A stretch of 64,000 nt of DNA. Source: Roseinatronobacter ekhonensis (lineage in GTDB: Bacteria > Pseudomonadota > Alphaproteobacteria > Rhodobacterales > Rhodobacteraceae). Position numbers and translations under genes: made by a program. A model generated the notes under the pieces. The model saw nothing but the letters and a program-made list of their open reading frames with translations. It made no database searches and was not told the origin of the DNA. Shown in pieces: positions 42,461 through 51,800 of the stretch; position 1 is the first letter of the stretch; every line of letters begins with the position of its first letter. The stretch spans positions 1-64,000 of the forward strand of contig NZ_UIHC01000014.1 of the NCBI RefSeq assembly GCF_900499075.1, read 5' to 3'.

Positions 42461-43449
42461 ACCTGCTTTGGCTGCAAGCGTCTGGCTGCGGTGGCTGCAC
42501 CATGTCGCTGCTTTGCGCCGAAGACCCGGACGTGTTCGACAGCTTGCAGGATGCGGGCATAGAAACCCTGTGGCACCCCGCATTCAGTGCCAGCAGCGGT
42601 GCCGAGGTGCGTGGGCTTTTGGAACAGATTGAACAGGGCAAGATCGCGCTCGACCTGTTCTGTGTGGAGGGCGCGATCGCGCGCGGGCCGCGCGGCACCG
42701 GTCGCTTCCAGATGCTATCGGGCACAGGCCGGTCGATGATGGATTGGGTGACAGCCCTTGCCCCCCGCGCGCGCCATGTTGTGGCGGTCGGGTCTTGCGC
42801 AGCGTTCGGTGGTGTGACCACGGCAGGTGATAATCCCTCCGACGCGGCAGGCCTGCAATATGAGGGCGCGCATGATGGCGGCATCTTGCCCGTCGGGTTT
42901 CGCGACCAGACGGGTTTGCCGGTCATCAACGTGGCAGGCTGCCCAACCCATCCGGGCTGGGTGCTGGAAACGCTGATGCTGTTGGCCGAAGGCACTCTGG
43001 GCGCGGACGGGTTGGACAGTTTCGCAAGACCGCGCTTCTATGCCGACCATCTGGTGCATCATGGCTGCTCCAAGAACGAGTTCTACGAATACAAGGCCAG
43101 CGCGACGGCGCTGTCTGAATTGGGCTGCATGATGGAACATCTGGGCTGCGTGGGCACGCAGGCCGTGGGCGATTGCAATATCCGGCCTTGGAACGGGTCG
43201 GGGTCCTGCACCTCTGGCGGATACCCGTGCATCAACTGCACCGCGCCAGAGTTCGAGAACCCGCGCCATTCCTTTACCCAAACGCCAAAAATTGCGGGCA
43301 TCCCCGTGGGCCTGCCCACCGATATGCCCAAAGCGTGGTTCATGGCGCTGGCGTCACTGTCCAAGGCCGCAACACCGCACAGGTTGGCCCATAACGCAAC
43401 CTCGGACCGGCTGGACGTGCCGCCCGGTGTGCGAAAGCCCCGATCATGA
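42457..43449 (+). CDS. hupU: Regulatory [NiFe]-hydrogenase small subunit HupU
   Basis: A 330-aa subunit from ATG 42457, overlapping the hupT stop. It starts MNLLWLQASGCGGCTMSLL, with no Tat signal, so it stays in the cytoplasm. Cys ligands for three Fe-S clusters are visible (CGGC 11-14, VGSCAAFGG, AGCPTHPGW, HHGCSKNEFYEYKAS, LGCVGTQAVGDCN, CTSGGYPCINC). With HupV it forms the H2 sensor. The following hupV start overlaps its stop. Confidence 0.96.
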   Translation: MNLLWLQASGCGGCTMSLLCAEDPDVFDSLQDAGIETLWHPAFSASSGAEVRGLLEQIEQGKIALDLFCVEGAIARGPRGTGRFQMLSGTGRSMMDWVTALAPRARHVVAVGSCAAFGGVTTAGDNPSDAAGLQYEGAHDGGILPVGFRDQTGLPVINVAGCPTHPGWVLETLMLLAEGTLGADGLDSFARPRFYADHLVHHGCSKNEFYEYKASATALSELGCMMEHLGCVGTQAVGDCNIRPWNGSGSCTSGGYPCINCTAPEFENPRHSFTQTPKIAGIPVGLPTDMPKAWFMALASLSKAATPHRLAHNATSDRLDVPPGVRKPRS

Positions 43450-44879
43450 GCAATGCACGACTGGTGGTCGGGCCGTTCAACCGGGTCGAGGGCGATCTGG
43501 AAGTGCATCTGGACATCGCCGATGGCGCGGTCACAAGCGCGCGCGTGAACGCGCCGCTGTATCGCGGGTTCGAGCGCATGCTGGAAGGCCGTGACCCACG
43601 CGACGCGCTGACGATCACCCCACGCATCTGCGGCATCTGCTCTATCAGCCAATCCGCCGCTGCGGCGCGGGCCTTGGCTGCGGCAATGGGGCTGGCCCCG
43701 ACGCCACAAGGCGCCCGCGTGGCCGGACTTATCCACGCGGTCGAAAATGTCTGCGATCACCTGACGCATTTCTACCTGTTCTTCATGCCCGATTTCGCAC
43801 GCCCAGTTTACAGTGCGCGCCCGTGGCACAGGCAGGTGGTCGAGCGCTTTACCGCGATGCAAGGCTCTGGCGCGCGCAATGCCGTGACGGCGCGCGCGAA
43901 GCTGATGCATATATTGGGCCTGCTGGCTGGGAAATGGCCGCACACGCTGGCCATCCAACCCGGTGGCGTGACCCGTCGCCCCAGCGCCGCCGAACGCGTG
44001 CGCATCCGCTCAGACCTGCGCGGGTTCCGACGGTTCTTGGAAAACGAGCTGTTCGGCGCGCCGGTCGAAGAGTTCATCGCCCTTACGGCACAGGATAAGG
44101 CGCTTGATTGGGGGCGTGGCGATGCCGGGTTGTTCCTGCGGCTGGCGGGTGATCTGGACTTGGCCCAAATGGGCAAGGGCGCAGGGCGCTACCTGAGCTT
44201 TGGCGCGTATCCCGGCCCCGAAGGTCACGGTTTCGCGCCCGGCCTTTGGCAGAACGAAGCGCTACGCGCGCCCGACACGGACGCGATTGTCGAGGATGTC
44301 AGCCATGCCTGGATGCTCGGCGCGCCCTCACACCCCAGCCAAGGCCAGACCGAACCCGATCTGGACATGCGCGACACGGCCTATAGCTGGTGCAAGGCGC
44401 CACGGATGGGCGGACAACCCATGGAATGCGGCGCATTTGCAAGGCAGCTGATCGACGGCCACCCCCTGGCACGTGATATGGCGGCACAGGGCGGCGGCGT
44501 GCTTGCACGGGTGGCAGCCCGACTGCTGGAGATTGCGCGCACCCAATTGTTGATGGAAGACATGGCCCACGGAATCGACCCTGATGCCAGCTTCATGCAG
44601 CGCGCGGATCTGCCGCGTGACGGTCAAGGCGTGGGACTGGTCGAAGCCGCGCGCGGTGCGCTGGGCCATTGGCTGCGGATTGAGAACGGGCGCATTGCAT
44701 CCTACCAGATCATTGCGCCCACCACTTGGAATTTCAGCCCGCGGGATGCAGCGGGCACCCCCGGCCCGCTGGAAGCCGCGCTGGTCGGCGCGCCGGTCGC
44801 TGCCGGAGAGGACACCCCCATCGCCGTGCAGCATATTGTGCGCAGCTTTGACCCCTGCATGGTCTGCACGGTGCATTGA
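43446..44879 (+). CDS. hupV: Regulatory [NiFe]-hydrogenase large subunit HupV
   Basis: A 477-aa H2-sensing subunit. NiFe ligands are C62 and C65 (RICGICSIS) and C471 and C474 (SFDPCMVCTVH). The protein ends directly at the His (H477), so there is no C-terminal extension to process, as known for regulatory hydrogenases. It is expected to be O2-tolerant and slow, and to talk to HupT. Confidence 0.97.
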   Translation: MSNARLVVGPFNRVEGDLEVHLDIADGAVTSARVNAPLYRGFERMLEGRDPRDALTITPRICGICSISQSAAAARALAAAMGLAPTPQGARVAGLIHAVENVCDHLTHFYLFFMPDFARPVYSARPWHRQVVERFTAMQGSGARNAVTARAKLMHILGLLAGKWPHTLAIQPGGVTRRPSAAERVRIRSDLRGFRRFLENELFGAPVEEFIALTAQDKALDWGRGDAGLFLRLAGDLDLAQMGKGAGRYLSFGAYPGPEGHGFAPGLWQNEALRAPDTDAIVEDVSHAWMLGAPSHPSQGQTEPDLDMRDTAYSWCKAPRMGGQPMECGAFARQLIDGHPLARDMAAQGGGVLARVAARLLEIARTQLLMEDMAHGIDPDASFMQRADLPRDGQGVGLVEAARGALGHWLRIENGRIASYQIIAPTTWNFSPRDAAGTPGPLEAALVGAPVAAGEDTPIAVQHIVRSFDPCMVCTVH

Positions 44880-44907
44880 AATGGACGTTCAGGCGGCTTC
44901 GGCGCTT

Positions 44908-44922
44908 GGGGGCGCTGCCCCC
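44908..44922 (+). other. GC-rich hairpin between hupV and hypF
   Basis: GGGGGC-GCT-GCCCCC-type stem shortly after the hupV stop, part of the composite intergenic element with the repeat at 44945. No T-run follows. Confidence 0.5.
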
Positions 44923-44944
44923 CTCGCCTTCGGCGACTCCCCCG

Positions 44945-44965
44945 GAGTATTTGGAGCAAGATGAA
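44945..44965 (+). repeat. Intergenic repeat element copy B
   Basis: GAGTATTTGGA-GCAAGATGAA, ending 2 bases before the hypF start codon (ATG 44968). It is preceded by a GC-rich hairpin as in copies C and D. Confidence 0.7.
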
Positions 44966-44967
44966 GC

Positions 44968-47211
44968 ATGAGCATGCAGGGATGCCGGATCAGGGTGCGG
45001 GGACAGGTTCAGGGCGTGGGGTTCCGCCCGTTTGTCTGGACGCTGGCACGGCGCATTGGCATCCGCGGGCGGGTTTTGAACGATGCGGAAGGGGTCTTGA
45101 TAGAGGCCGCTGGCGCCGGGCTGGACAGCTTCGCCGCCGCGCTGCGCGACGAGGCACCGCCCTTGGCGCGGGTCGATAGTGTCGAGGTCGCAGCGGCTGA
45201 ATTCGAAGACCTGCCCGAAGGTTTCGAGATTGTCGCAAGCGCAGCCGGGGCGGCACGCACACGCGTGACACCCGATGCGGCGACCTGTGCGGCCTGTCTG
45301 GCGGAAATTATGGGGGACGGGCGGCGGGCAGGGTATGCGTTCACAAATTGCACCCATTGCGGACCGCGCTTTTCGATCTTGCGCGCTCTGCCCTATGACC
45401 GGGCGCAAACAAGCATGGCCGGGTTTGCGATGTGCACCGATTGCGCAACGGAATATGCCGACCCTGCCGACCGTCGCTTTCATGCCCAGCCAATCGCATG
45501 CCCCGCCTGCGGACCCCGCCTTTGGCTGGAACGGGCGGGCATAGAGCAGCCGGGTGACGGGATCGCACTGGCGGCAGAGGCTTTGCGCGGCGGGCAAATC
45601 GTGGCCGTCATGGGCTTGGGTGGCGTGCATCTGGCCTGTGATGCGCAGAATGACGCGGCAGTGACACTGTTGCGCAACCGCAAGCGGCGCCCCATGAAGC
45701 CCTTCGCGCTGATGGGCGATATGGACATGATCTGCACCGCCTGCGCCGTTTCGCCCAAAGAGGCCGCGCGCCTGTCGGACCCTGCCGCACCCATCCTGCT
45801 TTTGGCGCAAAAGGGCGTTTCTGTCGCCCCGTCGGTCGCGCCGGGGCAGACAAACTTGGGCTGGATGTTGCCCTACACGCCATTGCACCACCTGCTGCTG
45901 GCGCGGTTCGGCGGACCGCTGGTCATGACATCCGGCAACCTGTCGGGCGAGCCACAGGTCACAACGCTCGCAGAGGCCCGCGAAAAGCTGGCCGGGTTTG
46001 CCGATGCGTTTTTGCTGCATGACCGGCCCATCGCGCGGCGGCTGGACGATTCGGTCGAGCGCATCACGCCATATGGTCCCATGGTGCTGCGCCATGCGCG
46101 CGGGCGCGCACCCGGCACCACGCGCTTGCCACCGGGGTTCGAGGATGCACCTGAAATGCTGGCCATGGGCGGCCAGATGAAGGGGGCCTTGTGCCTGACA
46201 CGCGGCGGCGAGGCACTTTTATCGCATCATCTGGGCGATCTGGACGATGCGCTGACATGGGACGAATACAGGCGCGCCATGGCCGATTATGCTGCGCTAT
46301 TCGACCACTCCCCCGCCGGTGTTGCGGTGGATCTGCACCAAGGGTTTCGTGCCACGCAAGCCGGCCAAGCTCTGGGCCTGCCAGTGGTCGAAGTTCAGCA
46401 CCATCATGCACATCTGGCCGCCTGCATCGGCGAGCATGGCTGGCCGAAGGATGGCGGCGCGGTCGCAGGGATCGTGCTGGACGGGTTGGGCCTGGGACCA
46501 GACGGCACGATCTGGGGCGGCGAAGTGTTGCTGGGCGATTATCATGGGTTCGACCGGATTGCATGGCTCGCGCCCGCCCCTTTGGCTGGTGGCGATCTGG
46601 CACAAGCACAGCCATGGCGCAACGCGCTGGTGCGTCTGGACATGGCGGGCTTGGGGGGACTTGCCGACAGGGTGTTCCCAGACGCCCCCCGCGCGGCGCT
46701 GCGTCAAGCCGTAGCAGCGCAGGTCAATGCCCCGCTGTCCAGTTCCGCAGGTCGGCTGTTTGATGCCGTGGCGGCCCTTCTGGGCCTTTGCCCAATGCGC
46801 CAGACGCATGAAGCAGAGGCCGCAATGGCGCTGGAAGCGCAGGCGCAGGCATATGGCGTGGCCTCGCCCTATGTCTTGCCTGCCGCATCCGGCGCGATCC
46901 CGACCGATGCCCTGTTTCGCGCCATTGCAGCCGATCTAGAGACGGGACAGCCGACTACGCGCATCGCAGCGCGCTTCCATGCGACCATTGCAGAGATGTT
47001 CTGCAGTCAGGCGCGCGCCTTGGTCGACACAGGACAGGCGGCTGCGGTTGCCCTGACTGGAGGATGCTTTCAGAACGAAGTCTTGTTGTCGGCTTGTATG
47101 GCCCGGCTTGACGGCTATCGGGTGTTGCATTATCAAACCCTGCCAGCCAATGACGGAAGCCTTGCTTTCGGGCAGGCGCTGGTCGCCCTTGCGCAAGGGC
47201 TGCCTAAATAA
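44968..47211 (+). CDS. hypF: Carbamoyltransferase HypF
   Basis: A 747-aa enzyme that uses carbamoyl phosphate and ATP to carbamoylate HypE. Domains in order: acylphosphatase (about 5-90, VRGQVQGVGFRPFVW), zinc fingers with four CxxC pairs (CAACLAE, CTHCGPRF, CTDCATE, CPACGPR), YrdC-like nucleotide-binding domain (about 200-385), and Kae1-like domain with HHHAH (about residues 484-488). Length is normal. It follows hupV and shares its operon; its end overlaps the convergent gntR gene by 8 bases. Confidence 0.97.
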   Translation: MSMQGCRIRVRGQVQGVGFRPFVWTLARRIGIRGRVLNDAEGVLIEAAGAGLDSFAAALRDEAPPLARVDSVEVAAAEFEDLPEGFEIVASAAGAARTRVTPDAATCAACLAEIMGDGRRAGYAFTNCTHCGPRFSILRALPYDRAQTSMAGFAMCTDCATEYADPADRRFHAQPIACPACGPRLWLERAGIEQPGDGIALAAEALRGGQIVAVMGLGGVHLACDAQNDAAVTLLRNRKRRPMKPFALMGDMDMICTACAVSPKEAARLSDPAAPILLLAQKGVSVAPSVAPGQTNLGWMLPYTPLHHLLLARFGGPLVMTSGNLSGEPQVTTLAEAREKLAGFADAFLLHDRPIARRLDDSVERITPYGPMVLRHARGRAPGTTRLPPGFEDAPEMLAMGGQMKGALCLTRGGEALLSHHLGDLDDALTWDEYRRAMADYAALFDHSPAGVAVDLHQGFRATQAGQALGLPVVEVQHHHAHLAACIGEHGWPKDGGAVAGIVLDGLGLGPDGTIWGGEVLLGDYHGFDRIAWLAPAPLAGGDLAQAQPWRNALVRLDMAGLGGLADRVFPDAPRAALRQAVAAQVNAPLSSSAGRLFDAVAALLGLCPMRQTHEAEAAMALEAQAQAYGVASPYVLPAASGAIPTDALFRAIAADLETGQPTTRIAARFHATIAEMFCSQARALVDTGQAAAVALTGGCFQNEVLLSACMARLDGYRVLHYQTLPANDGSLAFGQALVALAQGLPK

Positions 47212-47977
47212 TCGTGCCTTCCGGCAGGAAACGCTGGGTCAGAACCGTCTCTTGCATGCGCATTAGCCGCTGGGCATTTTTCATGTGCTCTGCCAGAATC
47301 TGACGCGCCGCAGCGGCATCGCCCGCGCGCAGGGCGGATACCAGGCGTGACTGGTAATCCAACCCCGACGACCAGAGTTCTTGATTGGGCTGCGCATAGA
47401 GTTTGCGCGACACGGTGATATCCGCCAGCATATTGGCGGTGAAGCGGATCAGGAACCTTAGCAGCGGATTTTCCGACATCTCGGCCAGAAGCGCATGAAA
47501 CCTTAGCGAAGAGATATGCTGCTCGCGTTCTTCCTGCGCGGACCGCGCGGGGGCCGCATAGCAGGTCATCACCTCTTCCAGCGCATGAAGTTGCGCCTCG
47601 GACAGCTTGCCGGCAAGCGAGGCGGCGAGCTCCGGCTCCAGCACGGTGCGGATCTGGTAGACATCGTCTATCGTCAGATGCTGGAAGTAGAAATAATTCC
47701 CCAGAAGCGCTGTGGCCCGTTCCTCGGACACCTGATGCACGAACACCCCACCCCCCGGTCCGGTGCGCGATTTCACCAATCCTTGCGCTTCAAGAATGCG
47801 GATGGCCTCGCGGATGGTGCCCTTGGCCATGCCGAAACGGTCGATCAGGTCTTGCTCTGACGGCAACCTGTCGCCCGGCACCCAGCCATTCGCCATGACC
47901 CATGACTTGATCGCCTCTGCCACCTGCTGCGGGCGGGACAGGCGTTCAGGGATCGCGCGGATGATGGCAGGCGGCAA
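47204..47977 (-). CDS. FCD-domain GntR-family regulator (TTG start), last gene of peptide-importer operon
   Basis: A 257-aa regulator. The best start is TTG 47975-47977 with AAGGAGA 6 bases upstream; the frame has no nearby ATG. Residues about 10-75 are a GntR winged helix (QQVAEAIKSWVMANGWVPGDRLPSE in part, AKGTIREAIRILEAQGLV). The rest is an all-helical FCD/FadR-type sensor (about 95-225) with candidate metal His/Asp (RTVLEPELAA, RFHALLAEMSENP). Its start lies inside the end of the DppF-like ATPase gene, so it is translationally coupled to the transporter. It probably controls the operon through the palindrome at 53416-53431. Confidence 0.88.
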   Translation of the reverse strand: MPPAIIRAIPERLSRPQQVAEAIKSWVMANGWVPGDRLPSEQDLIDRFGMAKGTIREAIRILEAQGLVKSRTGPGGGVFVHQVSEERATALLGNYFYFQHLTIDDVYQIRTVLEPELAASLAGKLSEAQLHALEEVMTCYAAPARSAQEEREQHISSLRFHALLAEMSENPLLRFLIRFTANMLADITVSRKLYAQPNQELWSSGLDYQSRLVSALRAGDAAAARQILAEHMKNAQRLMRMQETVLTQRFLPEGTII

Positions 47978-48899
47978 ACTGGTCTCCTTCAATGGCGCGC
48001 AGGTCGGGCACGATGCGGCGGCACAGATCGGTTGCGCGCGGGCAGCGCCCGGCAAAGGCGCATCCCGCAGGCGGGTTCAGCGGGTCGGGCAATTCGCCCG
48101 ATTGCGCCCCGCCAAGCGCGCGCGCCACCACGGGTGCGGAATCCGCAAGTAGCTTGGTATAGGGATGGCGCGGCGCTGCAAAGACCTTTTCGGCGGGTCC
48201 GGTTTCCACCACCGACCCGAAATACAGCACCGCGATGCGGTCGCTTACGGCCTCTACCACGGCCAGATCATGGCTGATGAACAGATAGGTCAGGTCCAGC
48301 CGCTGTTTCAGATCGGCCAGCAGGTTCAGCACCTGTGCCTGCACCGACACATCCAGCGCCGAGACGGGCTCATCAAGGATCAGGATACGCGGGCTGGCGG
48401 CAAGCGCACGCGCGATCCCGATACGCTGCGCCTGCCCGCCGGAAAACTCATGCGGGTAGCGGGTCAGGAATTCGGGGCGCAGATTGACGGCATCGAACAG
48501 CTCCATGACCCGGTCGTCCAACGCCTGTCCCGTCAGCCCGTGCAGCAGGCGCAGCGGCGCTTCCATGATCTGCCGGATCGTCTTGCGCGGGTTCAGGCTG
48601 GAAACAGGGTCTTGGAACACATACTGAATGAGCCGCCCAAAGGCCGCCGGGTCGGCGCGGTCCAGCGCCCGCCCCTCTATTTCTATCGTGCCGGATGTGG
48701 GCGGGGTCAGGCCGACCAGCATACGCGCCAAGGTGGATTTGCCGCAACCGGATTCGCCGACAATGCCCAAGGTCTCTGTCTGCCGCACCTGCAAGGATAC
48801 GGGGTGCACTGCGTGAACCTGAGCACGCGGCGGGCCAAACAGCCGTTTGCCCATATCGAACGTCTTGGCAAGGTCTGTCGTTTTCAGGGCCAAGGTCAT
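47946..48899 (-). CDS. Peptide-type ABC transporter ATP-binding protein (DppF-like)
   Basis: A 317-aa ATPase with Walker A GESGCGKST (about 48-56), signature FSGGQAQRIGIARAL, Walker B ILILDEPVSALD, switch ISHDLAVVE and the C-terminal oligopeptide-transport module with four cysteines (CAFAGRCPRATDLCR...CHHP). It overlaps the fused DppC-DppD gene by 4 bases and the regulator by 32 bases. Confidence 0.92.
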   Translation of the reverse strand: MTLALKTTDLAKTFDMGKRLFGPPRAQVHAVHPVSLQVRQTETLGIVGESGCGKSTLARMLVGLTPPTSGTIEIEGRALDRADPAAFGRLIQYVFQDPVSSLNPRKTIRQIMEAPLRLLHGLTGQALDDRVMELFDAVNLRPEFLTRYPHEFSGGQAQRIGIARALAASPRILILDEPVSALDVSVQAQVLNLLADLKQRLDLTYLFISHDLAVVEAVSDRIAVLYFGSVVETGPAEKVFAAPRHPYTKLLADSAPVVARALGGAQSGELPDPLNPPAGCAFAGRCPRATDLCRRIVPDLRAIEGDQFAACHHPRDP

Positions 48900-50761
48900 A
48901 GCGCCACCTCTGGAAACAGGCAGCGCACCTTGCGCGTGTCGCCTGTCAGATCAATCTCTCCGGTCTTGCAGCTTGGCTGGGCCTTGTCGCAGCGCGGCGC
49001 AAAGGCGCAGCCCTCGGGCAAATTGTCGACCGCGGGGGGCAAGCCCGGAATCGCCGCAAGCGCGCGCTGGCCGCCACCCAGTTCCGGCACGCAGGCGATC
49101 AGCCGCTTGGTGTAGGGATGTGCGGGCGCTGTCAGAACATCGCCGGTTGGCCCCGCCTCGACAATTCGGCCACCATACATGACCGCCACCCGGTCACAAA
49201 GCTGGCCGACAACACCAAAGTCATGGGTGATGAACAGGATCGCCAGACCACGGTCGCGCCGCAGGTCCGACAAAAGCGCAAGTATCTGCGCCTGCACCGT
49301 CACATCCAGTGCGGTGGTCGGTTCGTCCGCGATGATGATGTCGGGATCATTGGCCAGCGCCATCGCAATGCCCACACGTTGGCGCATACCGCCCGACAGT
49401 TCATGCGGATAGGCCCTTGCGCGCGCACCCGCATTGGGGATGCGCACGTCTTCCAGCAGCTTGACCGCGCGCCGATGCGCTTGGGCATGGCTAACCGGGT
49501 CATGGACGCGGATCGCCTCTATCAATTGGTCGCCGATGCGGTACAGCGGGTGCAGGGTCGAAAGCGGGTCTTGAAAGATATACGCCACCTTACGGCCCCT
49601 GAGCGTGCGCAGCAGTTCATACGGCGCGCCGATCAGGTCTTGCCCTTGCAGATGCACGGCGCCGCCAGTAATCACGCCGGGGGGCGAGGCCACAAGCCCC
49701 ATGACCGACAGCGCCGTGACCGATTTGCCCGACCCGCTTTCGCCAACCAGCCCCAGACATTCGCCGGGATTCAACGCCAGAGACACCTTGTTGACAGCCT
49801 TGTACACGCGCGTGCCGACATGGAACTGTGTTTCCAGATCATCAATCTGCAACAGCCCGTCCTCAGGCTTGGGCATCGGTGCGCCTGCACGCTCCACCCG
49901 GGTGGTTGCCATGGGCCGCGCCAGCGCACCCGAGCGCAAGCGCGGGTCCAGCGCATCGCGTATCCCGTCCCCCAGCAGGTTGACCGACATCACGATCAGC
50001 AGGATCATCACGCCCGGCACCACCGAGGTGTGCGGCGCCGTGATCAGCGCCGAGCGGGCCTCGCCCAGCATGGACCCTAGATCGGCCTGCGGTGGCTGGC
50101 TGCCAAGGCCCAGAAAGGACAGCCCGGCGGTTTCCAGTATCATCCAGCCAATGGTGGTCGACATGGCGATTACCACGACCGGCACGATATTTGGCACCAC
50201 CTCGCTGAGCAGAATGCGCGTGTGCCCCATGCCCGCCAGTTTCGCGGCGTCTATGAATTCGCGATGGGCTATGCCCACTGTCACGCCCCGAATATTGCGC
50301 GCGAAGAAGGGAATGTTCACCACCGCGACCGCGATCAGCGCGTTCAACAGGCCCGGCCCCAGCACGGCCACAATGGCCAAGGCCAGCAAGATGTAGGGAA
50401 AGGCCATCAGCATATCGACGCCGCGCATGGTCACGTTGTCTGTGCGCCCGCCGAAATACCCCGCAACCACGCCGATCGCGGCCCCCACAAGTCCGGCCAC
50501 CAATGCGGCGGCAAAGCCGACCGCCAGCGACAGCCGTGTGCCCCACATCAGCCGCGACAGCAGATCACGACCCAGATGGTCGGTGCCCAGCAAATGCCCG
50601 CCTTGCAGAGGCCGCAGAAACCGGTCGGCTGTGTTGGTTTCATTCGGCGGCTGCAAGGGCAGGATCGGGGTCAGCACCGCCAGCACCACGATCACGCCCA
50701 GCACCACAGCGCCAAAGCCTGCCAACTTGTTACGAAACAAAAGGCGCAGGAACAGGGTCAT
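48896..50761 (-). CDS. Fused ABC permease-ATPase (DppC-DppD)
   Basis: A single 621-aa reading frame from ATG 50759-50761 (MTLFLRLLFRNKLAGFGAVV). Residues 1-275 are a complete DppC-type permease with TM helices and the EAA loop (EFIDAAKLAGMGHTRIL, about 168-184). After a linker (about 276-302), residues 303-621 are a DppD-type ATPase: Walker A GESGSGKS 340-347, signature LSGGMRQRVGIA, Walker B DIIIADEPTTALD, C-terminal Cys-containing OppDF domain (CAFAPRCDKAQPSC). There is no stop or frameshift at the joint. Start choice follows the DppC family and the 4-base overlap with the DppB-like gene. A normal importer has these on two polypeptides. Confidence 0.92.
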   Translation of the reverse strand: MTLFLRLLFRNKLAGFGAVVLGVIVVLAVLTPILPLQPPNETNTADRFLRPLQGGHLLGTDHLGRDLLSRLMWGTRLSLAVGFAAALVAGLVGAAIGVVAGYFGGRTDNVTMRGVDMLMAFPYILLALAIVAVLGPGLLNALIAVAVVNIPFFARNIRGVTVGIAHREFIDAAKLAGMGHTRILLSEVVPNIVPVVVIAMSTTIGWMILETAGLSFLGLGSQPPQADLGSMLGEARSALITAPHTSVVPGVMILLIVMSVNLLGDGIRDALDPRLRSGALARPMATTRVERAGAPMPKPEDGLLQIDDLETQFHVGTRVYKAVNKVSLALNPGECLGLVGESGSGKSVTALSVMGLVASPPGVITGGAVHLQGQDLIGAPYELLRTLRGRKVAYIFQDPLSTLHPLYRIGDQLIEAIRVHDPVSHAQAHRRAVKLLEDVRIPNAGARARAYPHELSGGMRQRVGIAMALANDPDIIIADEPTTALDVTVQAQILALLSDLRRDRGLAILFITHDFGVVGQLCDRVAVMYGGRIVEAGPTGDVLTAPAHPYTKRLIACVPELGGGQRALAAIPGLPPAVDNLPEGCAFAPRCDKAQPSCKTGEIDLTGDTRKVRCLFPEVAL

Positions 50762-51705
50762 GTGCGGATCCTCGGGTCCAGCAGGCTTTGCGCCACGTCG
50801 ACCACGATATTGAACCCGACGTAGCAGGCCGCGACAAAAACAACGCCCCCCTGCACCAGCAGGATGTCGCGCTTCAGGATGCCGTCGACCAGCATCCGGC
50901 CCACGCCGGGCCATTGAAACACCATTTCGATATAGACCGCGCCCGACAGCACGAACCCGGCTTGGATACCCAGCACCGGGATGATGCTGACCATCGCGGC
51001 GCGCAGTGCATGGCCCCAGATCACGCGGCGCTCATGCACGCCCTTGGCGCGCGCGGTGCGGACGAAATCCTGCCGCAGCACTTCCAGCATCGCGCCGCGC
51101 GACAGCCGCGCGATCACGCCCGTGGCCACGACCGACAGCGCCAGCGCGGGCATGGTCAGATGGCGGATCAGGTCGGGCAGATCGCCGCCGCCCCAGATGG
51201 AATACATGCCCGATACGGGAAACCATTGCAGTTTCACGGCGAATAGCAGGATCATCATCATGCCAAGGAAAAACGAGGGCACCGAAATACCCAGGATCAC
51301 CACGAAGGTGATGGCCTTATCCGCAAGCCCGTATTGCCGTGCGGCAGACACCACACCGGCCAGAATACCCAGCAGCGAACACAGCACAAATGCGGTGCCC
51401 GCAAGCACAAGCGTCGCCGAGAACCGGTCAAGGATTTCATCCAGCACAGGCCGGTTCAGCGCGAAAGAACGCCCGAAATCGCCCTGCACAAGATTGCCAA
51501 GCCAAATGAAATACTGCCGCCACAAGGGCTCGTCCAAGCCCAGATGGCGGTTTAGGCGCTCGACATTTTCAGGCGTCGCATAGCTGCCCAGGATCGCCGT
51601 GGCCGGATCACCAGGGATCATGGCCATAATCAGGAACACGATCACCGTAATTCCCAGCAAGACCGGAATGGCCGATAAAAGCCGTTTCAGGATATAGCCG
51701 CCCAT
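50758..51705 (-). CDS. Peptide-type ABC transporter permease (DppB-like)
   Basis: A 315-aa permease, MGGYILKRLLSAIPVLLGIT, with six hydrophobic segments and the family motif DFVRTARAKGVHERRVIWGHALRAA (positions about 211-235, only the RTARAKG core is diagnostic). The N-terminal YILKRL..IP.LLGIT is classic for DppB. Copy C of the intergenic repeat lies just upstream, between it and the SBP gene. Confidence 0.93.
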   Translation of the reverse strand: MGGYILKRLLSAIPVLLGITVIVFLIMAMIPGDPATAILGSYATPENVERLNRHLGLDEPLWRQYFIWLGNLVQGDFGRSFALNRPVLDEILDRFSATLVLAGTAFVLCSLLGILAGVVSAARQYGLADKAITFVVILGISVPSFFLGMMMILLFAVKLQWFPVSGMYSIWGGGDLPDLIRHLTMPALALSVVATGVIARLSRGAMLEVLRQDFVRTARAKGVHERRVIWGHALRAAMVSIIPVLGIQAGFVLSGAVYIEMVFQWPGVGRMLVDGILKRDILLVQGGVVFVAACYVGFNIVVDVAQSLLDPRIRT

Positions 51706-51723
51706 CCGCGCATCCCCTGCTGT

Positions 51724-51746
51724 TTCATCCTTGCCTAAATATCCTC
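51724..51746 (-). repeat. Intergenic repeat element copy C
   Basis: On the minus strand GAGGATATTTA-GGCAAGGATGAA, a slightly diverged copy, followed by the DppB-like start and preceded by the hairpin 51773-51792. Confidence 0.6.
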
Positions 51747-51772
51747 AGGGGGTGAATTGGCCAAAGGCCAAG

Positions 51773-51792
51773 AGGGGGCGCGAGCGCCCCCT
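51773..51792 (-). other. Hairpin after binding-protein gene
   Basis: AGGGGGCGC at 51773-51781 pairs with GCGCCCCCT at 51784-51792. It lies 9 bases past the SBP stop and precedes the permease gene, with repeat copy C between. It can stabilise the SBP mRNA. Confidence 0.65.
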
Positions 51793-51800
51793 GCCCCGGC

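Noticed and set aside
44908-44922. Terminator between hupV and hypF
   Set aside because: The hairpin has no T-run and belongs to the recurrent composite element; hypF is expected to be co-transcribed.
44734-46095. 453-codon minus-strand frame opposite hypF and the end of hupV
   Set aside because: HypF domains on the other strand are certain; the frame has no ribosome site or motif.
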